A stretch of DNA of 64,000 nt, taken from assembly GCA_027490305.1 (NCBI GenBank), contig JAIXYI010000016.1, positions 1 through 64,000 of the forward strand. Reading direction: 5' to 3'. Shown here piece by piece: positions 8,668 to 17,825 of this stretch (position 1 is the first letter of the stretch; each line of letters begins with the position of its first letter). The stretch is from Flavobacteriaceae bacterium. Lineage in GTDB: Bacteria; Bacteroidota; Bacteroidia; Flavobacteriales; Flavobacteriaceae. Below the pieces are notes generated by a model. It did no database searches, was not told the origin of the DNA, and saw only the letters and a program-made list of their open reading frames with translations. The position numbers were made by a program, and so were the translations under genes.

Positions 8668-9357
8668 ATGAAAAAAATCACCATCGCCATCGACGGCTTT
8701 TCCTCCACCGGAAAAAGTACCCTTGCCAAACAACTCGCCAAAGAACTCGGTTATGTATATGTCGATTCGGGTGCGATGTACCGCGCCATTACCCTTTATG
8801 CGATGCAGCAGGGGTATGTGACCGCCGACCATCTTGACCGCGCGCATCTGGTGCAGGACCTTCCTTCGATTGAATTGCATTTCGAGTTTAACCCGGAAGT
8901 AGGGTATGGCGAGATGTTCCTCAATGGGCAGAATGTCGAGAAGGAAATCCGCAGTATCGAGGTGTCGCGGCTGGTCAGTAAGATTGCCGAGGTGTCGGAA
9001 GTACGGACCAAACTCGTGCAGCAGCAAAAGGCGATGGGGGAGAAGAAAGGGATTGTAATGGACGGACGCGACATCGGCACCGTCGTATTTCCGGATGCCG
9101 AACTGAAAATCTACATGACCGCTTCGGCCGCCACGCGTGCCCAACGGCGGTATGACGAGTTGCGCGAAAAAGGGCAGCCGGTGTCGTATGAAGATGTATT
9201 GGAAAACGTGGTCGAACGCGACCGCATCGATACCACCCGCGACGACTCGCCCCTGGTGATGGCTGACGGTGCTATTGAAATCGACAATTCCTACCTAACG
9301 CGGGAGGAGCAGTTAGCGGCGGTGTTGGAGTTGGTAAAAGAAGCCGTTGACGCATGA
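8668..9357 (+). CDS. cmk: Cytidylate (CMP/dCMP) kinase
   Basis: Cytoplasmic nucleotide kinase of 229 residues that phosphorylates CMP and dCMP with ATP. The P-loop is DGFSSTGKST (residues 8-17). The substrate region YVDSGAMYRAIT (about 30-41) and the lid-region motif DGRDIGTVVFPDA (about 132-144) are typical. The length is normal. Its stop codon overlaps the next start (ATGA at 9354-9357), so the downstream metalloprotease-like lipoprotein is probably translationally coupled to it. Confidence 0.97.
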   Translation: MKKITIAIDGFSSTGKSTLAKQLAKELGYVYVDSGAMYRAITLYAMQQGYVTADHLDRAHLVQDLPSIELHFEFNPEVGYGEMFLNGQNVEKEIRSIEVSRLVSKIAEVSEVRTKLVQQQKAMGEKKGIVMDGRDIGTVVFPDAELKIYMTASAATRAQRRYDELREKGQPVSYEDVLENVVERDRIDTTRDDSPLVMADGAIEIDNSYLTREEQLAAVLELVKEAVDA

Positions 9358-10232
9358 AACCGCGCGTCCTGTTCGCACTGGCGGTACTCGTTCTAGCGTG
9401 CCAGAAATCGAAAGAAACCCCTACGGACGAGACGCGTTATTTTGACGCACTGGAAGCAAACGATACGAAATTGCCGACTCCGGCGCCGGGGGATTGGTTA
9501 TACGACCATCCGGAAAAGGGCCAGACGTTTGTCCAGTATAAAAGGAAAGTGTCGGTGCCGGATGTCCACCTGACGCGGATTTATCTCATGCCCATCGGAT
9601 CCTTTACGAAAGAACAGCAAGCCGTCATGGAACAGGTTCGGCTTTACGCGTCGCGGTATTTCCAACGGGACGTTGTCATGATGCCCACCCTTTCTGATTC
9701 TGGTATCCCACAAAGCAAGCGGCGGCCACGCGACTTTGGCGAACAGTGGTTATCACCTTATATAATAGATTCGATTGTGAAAGGAAGGCGTCCGGCAGAT
9801 GCGTTGGCGTGTATGGCCTTTACGTCTGGCGATCTGTATCCGTCTGACGACTGGAACTTTGTATTTGGGCAGGCCTCGTATGCCGAGCGGGTGGGTGTGA
9901 CGTCGATCTTCCGGCTCAAATTCCCGCCGCAACGCGCACACGACCAGCATTTTTTCCTTCGACGCCTGATGAACGTCACCACGCATGAGATCGGCCACAT
10001 GCTCCAAATGGCCCATTGTACCCACGCCCTTTGCGTCATGAACGGCAGCAATGGCATGGCCGAAACCGACGCTTCGCCGAACCGGGCGTGCAGCGAATGC
10101 CAGCGGAAGCTACATTGGCGCTTAGGATATGACAATCAAAAACGGCTTAAGGAACTGATCGACTTTTTCAGTAAGTACCGTCTGTCAGATGACCTGTCGC
10201 GTGCGGAAGAGGATGCGGAGGCATTGCCATGA
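9354..10232 (+). CDS. Archaemetzincin-like (M54) zinc metalloprotease lipoprotein
   Basis: 292 residues with a lipoprotein signal ending at Cys16 (VLAC). The C-terminal half carries HEIGHMLQMAHC from about residue 211, then C-x4-C, a Met and a CSEC pair near 246-249. This follows the archaemetzincin layout HExxHxxGxxHC...C-x-M...CxxC. One departure is visible: the usual Gly of the metzincin loop is Gln here. The catalytic Glu, three His ligands and the structural-zinc cysteines are all present, so activity is possible. It overlaps cmk by four bases. Substrates are unknown. Confidence 0.8.
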   Translation: MKPRVLFALAVLVLACQKSKETPTDETRYFDALEANDTKLPTPAPGDWLYDHPEKGQTFVQYKRKVSVPDVHLTRIYLMPIGSFTKEQQAVMEQVRLYASRYFQRDVVMMPTLSDSGIPQSKRRPRDFGEQWLSPYIIDSIVKGRRPADALACMAFTSGDLYPSDDWNFVFGQASYAERVGVTSIFRLKFPPQRAHDQHFFLRRLMNVTTHEIGHMLQMAHCTHALCVMNGSNGMAETDASPNRACSECQRKLHWRLGYDNQKRLKELIDFFSKYRLSDDLSRAEEDAEALP

Positions 10233-10280
10233 GGCAGTTGTATGGTATAACGACCTGACATGCATTTTTTCCCGCCACAC

Positions 10281-10310
10281 TTGCAAGATGTTGCAATTTT
10301 AGTAGCTTTA
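10281..10310 (+). promoter_or_regulatory. Promoter TTG-N19-TAGCTTTA for the permease gene
   Basis: TTG at 10281 and TAGCTTTA at 10303 (seven of eight positions of TAnnTTTG) at the usual flavobacterial distance, 24 bases before the ATG. Confidence 0.55.
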
Positions 10311-10333
10311 CGACCTTAACCAACCAACCAATT

Positions 10334-11653
10334 ATGAGTATCAAATTCAGGCTCACGGTGATGAGCTTTTTCCAGTTTTTTGTGTGGGGCGCGTGGCTTA
10401 CAACACTTGGAACGTATGGCTTTGTTTTTAAAGGATGGTCGGGGCAGGAATTTGGCGCCGTTTTCTCTACCTTGGGCATTGCTTCCATTGCGATGCCGGC
10501 CCTAATGGGCATCATAGCGGACCGCTGGATGAATGTCGAGAAGCTGTATGGCATCCTTCATATATTATATGGTGTGTCCCTTTTTGTAATCGCCGGAACC
10601 GACAACCCGGTTGATTTCTTCTGGATACTATTATTGGGGATGTGTTTTTACATGCCGACGATTTCGCTTTCGAATGCGCTTTCCTACAAGATATTGAAGG
10701 ACAACGGCTATGATGTGGTGAAAGTGTTTCCACCCATCCGCGTTTGGGGTACTATCGGTTTTATTGTGGCTATGTGGTTTACGAACCTTTTCAGCGACCC
10801 ACATTCGCCACTCGCATTCGGTATTGACCTCGGCAGTAAGGTAGCGTCGGTATTTGGAAATGCCATCAACGCCAATCAATTCTATTTCGCCGCTTTTGGT
10901 GCCATTGCCTTGGGTATATATTCGTTCACACTTCCGAACTGTCCGCCTGCCAGGCTTATTGAGAAAGGTGCACCGCTTACGCGCAAGCTCGGACTTGACG
11001 CATTCAGGCTTTTCGGCGAGAAGAAAATGGCGCTTTTCTTTGTATTTTCAATGTTCCTTGGCGCGGCATTGCAGCTTACCAATATGTATGGTGACGCCTA
11101 TTTGAAAGATTTCCAGAATATCCCGGCCTATACAAAGTCGGTTGTGGTGGAATATTCAACGATGATCATTTCGATCTCACAGATATCGGAAACGTTGTTT
11201 ATCTTGACGATTCCGTTCTTTTTGCGACGATTCGGTATCAAGCGGGTCATTTTGTTCAGTATGATTGCATGGGTGTTGCGCTTTGGCTTCTTCTCGCTCG
11301 GTGAGCCGGAAGGTTTTGGCCTGTTGCTTATCATCATGTCCAATATTATTTATGGGATGGCATTCGACTTCTTCAACATTTCCGGTTCTCTTTTCGTGGA
11401 AACGACAACTGATTCAAAGATCCGCTCTTCTGCACAAGGCGTTTTCATGATGATGACCAACGGATTTGGTGCTATTCTCGGAAGTTCCGTGAGTGGTTTC
11501 GTCATTCAGCAATACTTCACCGTCGATGGATTGAAAGATTGGGGCGGCATCTGGATGTGTTTCGCCATTTACGCGTTAATCGTGGCCATCGCCTTCGGCT
11601 TACTTTTCAAACACAAACACAACCCGAATGACGTAGCAAACGTCGCACACTAA
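10334..11653 (+). CDS. Nucleoside permease, NupG/XapB-type MFS transporter
   Basis: 439-residue inner-membrane protein with about 12 transmembrane helices. The opening LTVMSFFQFFVWGAWLTTLGTYGF and the segment IASIAMPALMGIIADRWMN match the nucleoside:proton symporter family (NupG, XapB). It probably imports nucleosides. A promoter lies at 10281-10310. The stop codon shares a base with the ATG of the next gene (TAATG), so the two are probably co-translated. Confidence 0.85.
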   Translation: MSIKFRLTVMSFFQFFVWGAWLTTLGTYGFVFKGWSGQEFGAVFSTLGIASIAMPALMGIIADRWMNVEKLYGILHILYGVSLFVIAGTDNPVDFFWILLLGMCFYMPTISLSNALSYKILKDNGYDVVKVFPPIRVWGTIGFIVAMWFTNLFSDPHSPLAFGIDLGSKVASVFGNAINANQFYFAAFGAIALGIYSFTLPNCPPARLIEKGAPLTRKLGLDAFRLFGEKKMALFFVFSMFLGAALQLTNMYGDAYLKDFQNIPAYTKSVVVEYSTMIISISQISETLFILTIPFFLRRFGIKRVILFSMIAWVLRFGFFSLGEPEGFGLLLIIMSNIIYGMAFDFFNISGSLFVETTTDSKIRSSAQGVFMMMTNGFGAILGSSVSGFVIQQYFTVDGLKDWGGIWMCFAIYALIVAIAFGLLFKHKHNPNDVANVAH

Positions 11654-12111
11654 TGCTGCGCGAACAATACCACTATATTAAAGAAGCGCGTGCCATTTTG
11701 CTGGAATATAGCGAAACGGTGCGCGCTTCCGATTTTGTCAGCGAAGACTCGGGTTTCGGTCCCGGTGCCAGCATGCGTAACCTTCTGGTGCATGTCGCCA
11801 ACTGCTACCAGTTTTGGATAGGGGTATGCTGTTTGGGCCGTGAACGGAATTTTTTCGCTTACGCGGATGTGACCGACATCCAACAAGTTCGGGCGGTTTT
11901 CGACGGCGTCGACGCGATGATGGAGGAGTTCTTTGTGCGCTGCCAACCGGATGATGCTATTCCGTATACAATCCCACACAAAACCGCTGTAGCGAAGGCG
12001 TTGCAACTCTACACACACGCCACCACCCACGAGTTCCACCACAAAGGGCAAGTGCTTTCGATCAGCCGGATGCTGGGGTATACACCGGTGGATACGGATG
12101 TGATGAGGTAG
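11653..12111 (+). CDS. DinB-like four-helix-bundle protein
   Basis: 152 residues. Histidines at the expected DinB metal positions are visible: one in the N-terminal helix (LLVHVANCYQFW, about residue 46) and two in THEFHHKGQVLSISRMLGY (about 123-141). The final HHKGQ-x-x-x-x-R-x-L-G pattern is typical of the DinB/YfiT-like superfamily, many members of which are metal-dependent thiol transferases or are uncharacterised. The start codon overlaps the permease stop. Its specific reaction cannot be inferred. Confidence 0.75.
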   Translation: MLREQYHYIKEARAILLEYSETVRASDFVSEDSGFGPGASMRNLLVHVANCYQFWIGVCCLGRERNFFAYADVTDIQQVRAVFDGVDAMMEEFFVRCQPDDAIPYTIPHKTAVAKALQLYTHATTHEFHHKGQVLSISRMLGYTPVDTDVMR

Positions 12112-12374
12112 TTAGTGGTCAGTAGTCAGTAGTTAGTGGTTAGACACTCCTGTTGCCGTACGCATTACCTCTAATCGTACGTTGGGCCCAATGCCTCCTA
12201 CCCTCACATTTGAGAAGCAGAAACCGTCTTCCCGAGCGCAGCGAAGGGATCCTCGTTAGGAATTAAGGGGTTAGGAGTTAGTAGTCAGTAGTCAGTAGTC
12301 AGTGGTTAGTGGTTGGTGGTTGGTCAGTTCCTCCTCCGCCAATTGTCAATTATCCATTGTTAATTATCAATTAA
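12111..12374. repeat. Heptamer tandem-repeat region upstream of rpsA
   Basis: Three 7-bp arrays: 12111-12145 (about five units like GTTAGTG/GTCAGTA), 12270-12325 (eight units GTTAGGA, GTTAGTA, GTCAGTA and so on to GTTGGTC) and 12340-12374 (five units like CAATTGT/CAATTAT). The last array contains the TTG of the rpsA promoter. The 125 bases between the first two arrays show nothing recognisable. Confidence 0.8.
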
Positions 12375-12386
12375 TTACTATCTTTG
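12357..12386 (+). promoter_or_regulatory. rpsA promoter TTG-N19-TATCTTTG
   Basis: TTG at 12357-12359 and TATCTTTG at 12379-12386 form a full flavobacterial promoter with 19-base spacing. It predicts a leader of about 100 nucleotides before the rpsA ATG. Confidence 0.75.
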
Positions 12387-12496
12387 CCCACCTTTTTGCG
12401 ATAGGTTCCAATCAGGTATACAAAACGATTTATGTAAAACACTTCTGTTGTTTTCGCGTAAGGGACCACAAACGGCAGGATACAAGTATTTTTTTT

Positions 12497-14269
12497 ATGT
12501 CTGAATTGACAAAAACACAAGCGGATTTCCTCGACACATTCAACTGGGATAACTACCAGGAAGGTATCGATGCCGTTGACGCAAAGAACCTGAAAGAATT
12601 CGAAGACCTGGTTGCGAAAACCTTCATCGATACCGATCAGGAAGAAGTAGTAGAAGGAACGGTAGTGCGTATCACGGATCGCGACGCTATCGTTGACATC
12701 AACGCGAAATCCGAAGGTGTGATTTCCTTGAACGAATTCCGTTACAACCCAAGCCTTAAGGTAGGGGACAAAGTAGAAGTTTTGATCGACGTTCGCGAAG
12801 ACAAAACCGGACAACTCGTTCTTTCTCACCGTAAAGCACGCACCATCAAGGCATGGGATCGCGTGATCAATGCAAACGAAACAGGCGAAATCGTAAACGG
12901 TTTCGTAAAATGCCGTACGAAAGGCGGTATGATCGTAGACGTGTTTGGTATCGAGGCGTTCCTTCCAGGTTCGCAGATCGATGTGAAGCCAATCCGCGAT
13001 TACGACCAGTATGTGAACAAGATGATGGAATTCAAAGTGGTGAAAATCAACCACGAATTCAAAAACGTCGTCGTGTCGCACAAAGCGCTTATCGAGGCCG
13101 ATATCGAAGTACAGAAGAAAGAGATCATCGGGCAGCTTGAAAAAGGCCAGGTACTCGAAGGTGTTGTTAAGAACATCACGTCATACGGTGTCTTCATCGA
13201 CCTGGGCGGCGTAGACGGACTTATCCACATCACCGACCTGTCATGGTCACGTATCAACCACCCGAGCGAAGTACTCGAACTGGATCAGAAACTCAACGTC
13301 GTTATCCTTGATTTCGATGACGAGAAAACACGTATCCAATTGGGTCTGAAGCAACTTCACCCACACCCATGGGATGCCCTTGACCCGAACGTTGCCGTTG
13401 GTGACAAGGTAAAAGGTAAAGTAGTGGTTATCGCTGACTACGGTGCTTTCATCGAAGTAGCAGAAGGCGTAGAAGGTCTGATCCACGTTTCTGAAATGTC
13501 ATGGTCTACGCACTTACGTTCGGCTCAGGACTTCGTGAAAGTGGGCGACGTGGTAGAAGCTGTCATCCTGACACTTGACCGCGAAGACCGTAAGATGTCA
13601 CTTGGTATCAAGCAATTGTCGCAAGATCCATGGACAGACATCACGTCTAAATACCCAGTAGGCTCTAAGCACACCGGTACGGTTCGCAACTTCACCAACT
13701 TCGGCGTATTCGTGGAACTGGAAGAAGGTATCGACGGACTCGTCTATATCTCTGACCTTTCCTGGACGAAGAAAGTGAAGCACCCATCTGAAGTGGTTGC
13801 AGTAGGCGATAAGATCGACGTGGTGGTTCTCGAACTGGACGTTGACGGACGCAAACTGTCACTGGGTCACAAGCAGACACAACCGAACCCTTGGGACAAG
13901 CACGAAGCGGCTTTCGGCGTAGGAACCGTTCACACGGGTACTATTGCGGAGATCGTAGACAAAGGTGCTACGGTTGACTTCGGCGATGACGTAGTAGCTT
14001 TCATCCCTTCCCGTCACCTTGAAAAAGAAGACGGTAAGAAACTGAAAAAAGGCGAAACGGCTGAATTCAAAGTAATCGAGTTCAACAAAGAGTTCAAGCG
14101 TGTTGTAGCGTCTCACAGCGCTACCTTCCGTGAGGAAGAAGAGAAAAACGTTCGTGCAGCAGCAGAGAACAACTCTTCCAACAACACCAACGCGGCTCCA
14201 CAGACACTTGGTGACAACAACGACATCCTCGCAGCTTTGAAAGCGAAGATGGAAAAAGGAGAGAAGTAA
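12497..14269 (+). CDS. rpsA: 30S ribosomal protein S1
   Basis: 590 residues from the ATG at 12497 (MSELTKTQADFLDTFNW). It contains about six consecutive S1 RNA-binding repeats, recognisable by copies of GxVxxIxxYGxFIDLGGVDGLIHITDLSW (for example GVVKNITSYGVFIDLGGVDG around 220-240). It binds mRNA on the small ribosomal subunit. In Bacteroidetes S1 matters especially because Shine-Dalgarno pairing is little used. Fittingly, the start is preceded by an A/T-rich stretch (TATTTTTTTT) and no Shine-Dalgarno. Longer upstream reading frame is excluded because the promoter lies inside it. The ORF end is Asn-rich. Confidence 0.97.
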   Translation: MSELTKTQADFLDTFNWDNYQEGIDAVDAKNLKEFEDLVAKTFIDTDQEEVVEGTVVRITDRDAIVDINAKSEGVISLNEFRYNPSLKVGDKVEVLIDVREDKTGQLVLSHRKARTIKAWDRVINANETGEIVNGFVKCRTKGGMIVDVFGIEAFLPGSQIDVKPIRDYDQYVNKMMEFKVVKINHEFKNVVVSHKALIEADIEVQKKEIIGQLEKGQVLEGVVKNITSYGVFIDLGGVDGLIHITDLSWSRINHPSEVLELDQKLNVVILDFDDEKTRIQLGLKQLHPHPWDALDPNVAVGDKVKGKVVVIADYGAFIEVAEGVEGLIHVSEMSWSTHLRSAQDFVKVGDVVEAVILTLDREDRKMSLGIKQLSQDPWTDITSKYPVGSKHTGTVRNFTNFGVFVELEEGIDGLVYISDLSWTKKVKHPSEVVAVGDKIDVVVLELDVDGRKLSLGHKQTQPNPWDKHEAAFGVGTVHTGTIAEIVDKGATVDFGDDVVAFIPSRHLEKEDGKKLKKGETAEFKVIEFNKEFKRVVASHSATFREEEEKNVRAAAENNSSNNTNAAPQTLGDNNDILAALKAKMEKGEK

Positions 14270-14286
14270 TTTTTTCTTAGATAGTG

Positions 14287-14320
14287 AAAAGCCCTGCAGA
14301 GATGCGGGGCTTTTTTTTTA
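14287..14320 (+). terminator. Rho-independent terminator after rpsA
   Basis: Stem AAAAGCCC(T)GCA/TGC(G)GGGCTTTT followed by nine T residues. Confidence 0.9.
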
Positions 14321-14341
14321 TATTCACCTAAATTATACTTT

Positions 14342-16342
14342 ATGAGGCGGTTATGGTTAGTGTTTGCACTCTCGATTGCTGTTGTTTCCATTTGTGTGGG
14401 ACAGAACATAAGTTTTCCAGACCCTGCGTTTAAGCAGTTGTTGCTGAGCGCACCCTCTGACAACATAGAGGTATCCTCTGGCCCTGGCGGCATATATGAT
14501 ATAGTAGACCTAAACGGAGATGGAGAAGTATCTTACTCGGAGGCGGCACAAGTAGGATCTATTTACATACATAACGTACCGCTTGAAAGCCTTGACGGCA
14601 TCCAGTATTTTGGTCCACTGGGGGTCTTGGGAATGGAAAATTGCGGGCTTTTGCAACTGGATGTGTCCGGCATGCTAATTGGGGAGTTGATCATTAAAGA
14701 GCCTTTGGTGGATCTCAATTTAAATAACACGAATCTATGGTACATCAGTTTAGAGAATACCGCGCTAACGACATTAGATCTTTCGCCTGCTAATTTCGAC
14801 GTTTTGTATCTAAAGAACTGCTTATCCTTACAGACTGTGTTTGTTAAAAATGGCGAAGATGATTCAGATAAGTTTGCCAGTGTTGACAATTGTCCCGCTT
14901 TGGCTTATATATGCGAAGACGAAGATTTTGTAGATCAAACACAGTTGGCGCTAATCAATTTTGGTCTTTCATGTGAGGTAAACTCTTATTGTGATTTACT
15001 TCCTGGCGGTGTGTATTATTTAATTTCCCATTCCGCACACTTTGATGCCGATAACGATGGCTGCGATGATGCAGATCCATTTTTCTCAAAGGTTTGGGTA
15101 GCAATAACAGGTGCGGGAAATCCCACGCTTGACTATGGTGCACAGGGAGGTATCAGCCATTCGATAGGTGTAAACGCAGGCAGCTATTCGGTAGTACCCA
15201 TTTTAGAAAACCCTTCCTATTTTAATGTAAACCCCTCTAACGTAGACGTTCAGTTTCCTGTCAATTCCTCACCGTTCGAGATAGATTTTTGTGTAACGCC
15301 TAACGGTGTAAAGCACGATGTCGGTGTTGCGATATTGCCTGTTTCTGTAGCCATCCCCGGCTATGCGGCTCAGTACAGGATCGTGTGTCGGAACCAGGGT
15401 AATCAGCCTGCTTCGGGCTCTCTTAGTTTTCATTATCCGGAAGGTCTGTCGCTGACAAACGCAGGCGGTGGTACCGTAACAATGAATGGATTAGAATTTG
15501 AGTATACAGACCAATCTGTTGGTGCTACCTGGGTCTATGATCTAACATTCATCGTGAATAATGGCTTCGGTATGCCCCCGGTAGAAGAGGCTGATGTTTT
15601 GGATTTCAGTACCATTATATCATGTGTGGGTCAAGACGAGAATCCTGATGACAACACATTTACGTTGCAGCAAACCGTTGTAACCTCCTTCGATCCTAAC
15701 GACAAAACGTGCCTTGAAGGGAATACCCTCGATCCATCAATGGCCGGAAAGTACGTGCATTACCTGATTCGATTTGAAAATACAGGAACCGCAAATGCGC
15801 AGAATATTGTCGTGAAGGACGTAATCGATACTACTAAGTTTGATGTTTCGTCCCTTATTCCGCTTGACGGTAGCCATCCTTTTCAGACAAGGATCACGTC
15901 CAATAATAAAGTCGAGTTCATTTTCGAAAACATCCAACTGCCGTTCGACGATGCCCACAATGACGGATTTGTCGCGTTTAAGATTAAGACAAAGTCCACG
16001 CTGATAGCCGGAGATACGTTCAGTAACGCCGCCAACATCTATTTCGACTACAATGCCCCCATCGTAACGAATACAGCTACGACAACGCTGCAAGCGCTTG
16101 GTGCTTCTGATTTTGATTTCGACCGTTACCTTACAATATGGCCGAATCCGGCGTCAGATATACTGCACATCGAAGGCGCTTCCGGCGTGCGTTCGGCTCA
16201 AGTATACGACCTGAGCGGAAGGCTCGTAACGTCCTTCTTACATGCCAAAGAAATGGACCTGACGCAGCTTGAAGCCGGAACCTACCTGTTACGGGTGCAT
16301 ACCGAAAAAGGCGTGGCGGCTACGCGTTTCGTCAAGCAGTAA
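14342..16342 (+). CDS. Secreted protein with type IX sorting domain and DUF11-like repeats
   Basis: 666 residues. A signal peptide (LVFALSIAVVSICVGQ) is followed by an EF-hand-like segment DLNGDGEVSYSEA (about residue 58) embedded in leucine-rich-like repeats (about 75-170). Beta-sandwich domains follow, including the widespread Bacteroidetes segment SFDPNDKTCLEGN (about 448) and FENTGTANAQNIVVKDVID. The last ~75 residues start at LTIWPNPASDILHIEG and end in GTYLLRVHTEKGVAATRFVKQ, a type A sorting domain. It should be exported by type IX secretion and attached to or released from the surface. The gene is A/T-richer than its neighbours. It converges on the next gene, with only 5 bases between. 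Confidence 0.88.
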   Translation: MRRLWLVFALSIAVVSICVGQNISFPDPAFKQLLLSAPSDNIEVSSGPGGIYDIVDLNGDGEVSYSEAAQVGSIYIHNVPLESLDGIQYFGPLGVLGMENCGLLQLDVSGMLIGELIIKEPLVDLNLNNTNLWYISLENTALTTLDLSPANFDVLYLKNCLSLQTVFVKNGEDDSDKFASVDNCPALAYICEDEDFVDQTQLALINFGLSCEVNSYCDLLPGGVYYLISHSAHFDADNDGCDDADPFFSKVWVAITGAGNPTLDYGAQGGISHSIGVNAGSYSVVPILENPSYFNVNPSNVDVQFPVNSSPFEIDFCVTPNGVKHDVGVAILPVSVAIPGYAAQYRIVCRNQGNQPASGSLSFHYPEGLSLTNAGGGTVTMNGLEFEYTDQSVGATWVYDLTFIVNNGFGMPPVEEADVLDFSTIISCVGQDENPDDNTFTLQQTVVTSFDPNDKTCLEGNTLDPSMAGKYVHYLIRFENTGTANAQNIVVKDVIDTTKFDVSSLIPLDGSHPFQTRITSNNKVEFIFENIQLPFDDAHNDGFVAFKIKTKSTLIAGDTFSNAANIYFDYNAPIVTNTATTTLQALGASDFDFDRYLTIWPNPASDILHIEGASGVRSAQVYDLSGRLVTSFLHAKEMDLTQLEAGTYLLRVHTEKGVAATRFVKQ

Positions 16343-16347
16343 AGCGA

Positions 16348-17049
16348 TCAGTTCGAAAACTCGCTATCCCAAATAACCTCATTGAAGTTCTTTCCTTTCC
16401 AGAAGCAATAGTAGATCGCAATGCCACATACGCCCTTGAAGATGAAGAGGAAGGAAACGAAGTTGATGATCTCGGGTGAGGCACCTACGTGAAATGTCTC
16501 GGGGATAAGTGCCGTCAACAGGATGCTTACCACTAACAGGAAGCCCAGCAATCGGAGGAAATTCCGCATCGGCCACACCATCAGTTTCCGCAACGGATGC
16601 AGGTCAGTTCCCCATTTGTGTACCAGGTAGTAATAATCGTTGCCCAGCGATGTGAACAACAGCGGATCTTCCCGCTTTTTCAACAGGAACATCTTGGAAG
16701 GCGCCATAACGTGGAATTGGCTCAGTTCTGTTTCATGCGTCCGTTCCAGTTCGCGTATGGCCGTAATCGCCTCCGCCGGATACGCCTCTTTGAAAAACCG
16801 GCTCGGCAAGAACCGCAGGCGATAGGTGACGCAGATTTCGCGAATCTGGTCGATATGGTAAATACGCCCGGTTTCAAGCAGATCGAAGTCAAACTGATTG
16901 GGCGTTGAGGTGGTCGTTGCCAGCCGTTCACTAACGGTAGTTCGCTTCCGGCTTTCTTCGTCAATCCATCCTTTCACCGCAGTTAGAAAGGCATCACCTG
17001 CCTTTGCCCGCTGCCTCTCCAGTTTTTTGGCGATGTCAATGCGTTCCAT
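16348..17049 (-). CDS. Conserved-looking membrane protein, function unknown
   Basis: 233 residues. The N-terminal ~165 residues are soluble and charged (many Arg/Glu/Lys, with YHIDQIREICVTYRLRFLPSRFFK). Two hydrophobic segments near the C-terminus (about 168-187 and 197-216) should anchor it in the inner membrane. No family motif is recognised. The tail contains YYCFWKGKNFNEVIWDS. It is convergent with the type IX cargo gene and divergent from the fasciclin genes. I cannot assign a role. Confidence 0.65.
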   Translation of the reverse strand: MERIDIAKKLERQRAKAGDAFLTAVKGWIDEESRKRTTVSERLATTTSTPNQFDFDLLETGRIYHIDQIREICVTYRLRFLPSRFFKEAYPAEAITAIRELERTHETELSQFHVMAPSKMFLLKKREDPLLFTSLGNDYYYLVHKWGTDLHPLRKLMVWPMRNFLRLLGFLLVVSILLTALIPETFHVGASPEIINFVSFLFIFKGVCGIAIYYCFWKGKNFNEVIWDSEFSN

Positions 17050-17196
17050 GCTCGTTCTTTTTTGCTCTAATTTACGTAATAGCGTGTTGCGCGTGCGTTA
17101 AAATTATAGCCGTTTTAAAATGTAACGTATGGGTAAGATGGTGAAAATGAACCGTCAGGAAACGAACTACCTTTAGGATACTAAAATATATGTATC

Positions 17197-17685
17197 ATGA
17201 AACCTACCTATTCGTTTTTCGCTACCGTTTGCCTGTCACTGCTGTTTGCGACTACTACCTATGCACAAAAACAAAACGTACTGGCGGGTGCCGCAGCGGA
17301 TCAGAACACTTCCGAATTTGCCGCTAAGGCCCGTGAAGCCGGACTCGCCCATCTTCTCTCCGGAAAAGGAACTTTCACCATTTTCGCCCCTACCAACAGC
17401 CATTTCAATCCGGGTTCCGCGAAAGGCGATGCGCTCCGTGCCATGGTCAGCTACTATATAGTGCCTGGAAAAATCGACTCGGCTGTATTGGCCCGCGACA
17501 TTGAAGACGGCTTCGGACGCGCCATCTATACGTCACTGGAAGGCGGTAAGCTTTGGGCGATGAAAGAAGGAGATCGTTTTGTGATCAAAGATGAAAAAGG
17601 TAATACCGTCACCATTCAGGAGGCCGATCATTATATGAGCAACGGTGTCATCCACCAACTGGACGGCGTCGCCCTGCAGCAATAA
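17197..17685 (+). CDS. Secreted fasciclin (FAS1) domain protein
   Basis: 162 residues with a signal peptide (FFATVCLSLLFATTTYAQ) and a single FAS1 domain: the H1-type motif GTFTIFAPTNSHFN (about residues 58-71) and the H2-type motif MSNGVIHQLDGV near the end. FAS1 domains mediate adhesion or protein interaction outside the cytoplasm. TACCTTTA at 17168 is a near-match -7 box. A second FAS1 gene follows at 17826, after a terminator, so the pair looks like a tandem duplication with separate transcription. Confidence 0.88.
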   Translation: MKPTYSFFATVCLSLLFATTTYAQKQNVLAGAAADQNTSEFAAKAREAGLAHLLSGKGTFTIFAPTNSHFNPGSAKGDALRAMVSYYIVPGKIDSAVLARDIEDGFGRAIYTSLEGGKLWAMKEGDRFVIKDEKGNTVTIQEADHYMSNGVIHQLDGVALQQ

Positions 17686-17706
17686 AACATCCGCCGGAAA
17701 CAACGG

Positions 17707-17730
17707 GCCCGCTTACAGGCGGGCTTTTTT
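17707..17730 (+). terminator. Rho-independent terminator after the first FAS1 gene
   Basis: Stem GCCCGC/GCGGGC with a six-base loop, then six T residues. Confidence 0.88.
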
Positions 17731-17825
17731 ATGCGCTTTTCACAAATTGCTGTTAAAGGCGTGGTACGGGCAAACCGTCCTTCATCCGGCGGCGTAAATG
17801 GGGAAAACAATAAATCCTATTTACC

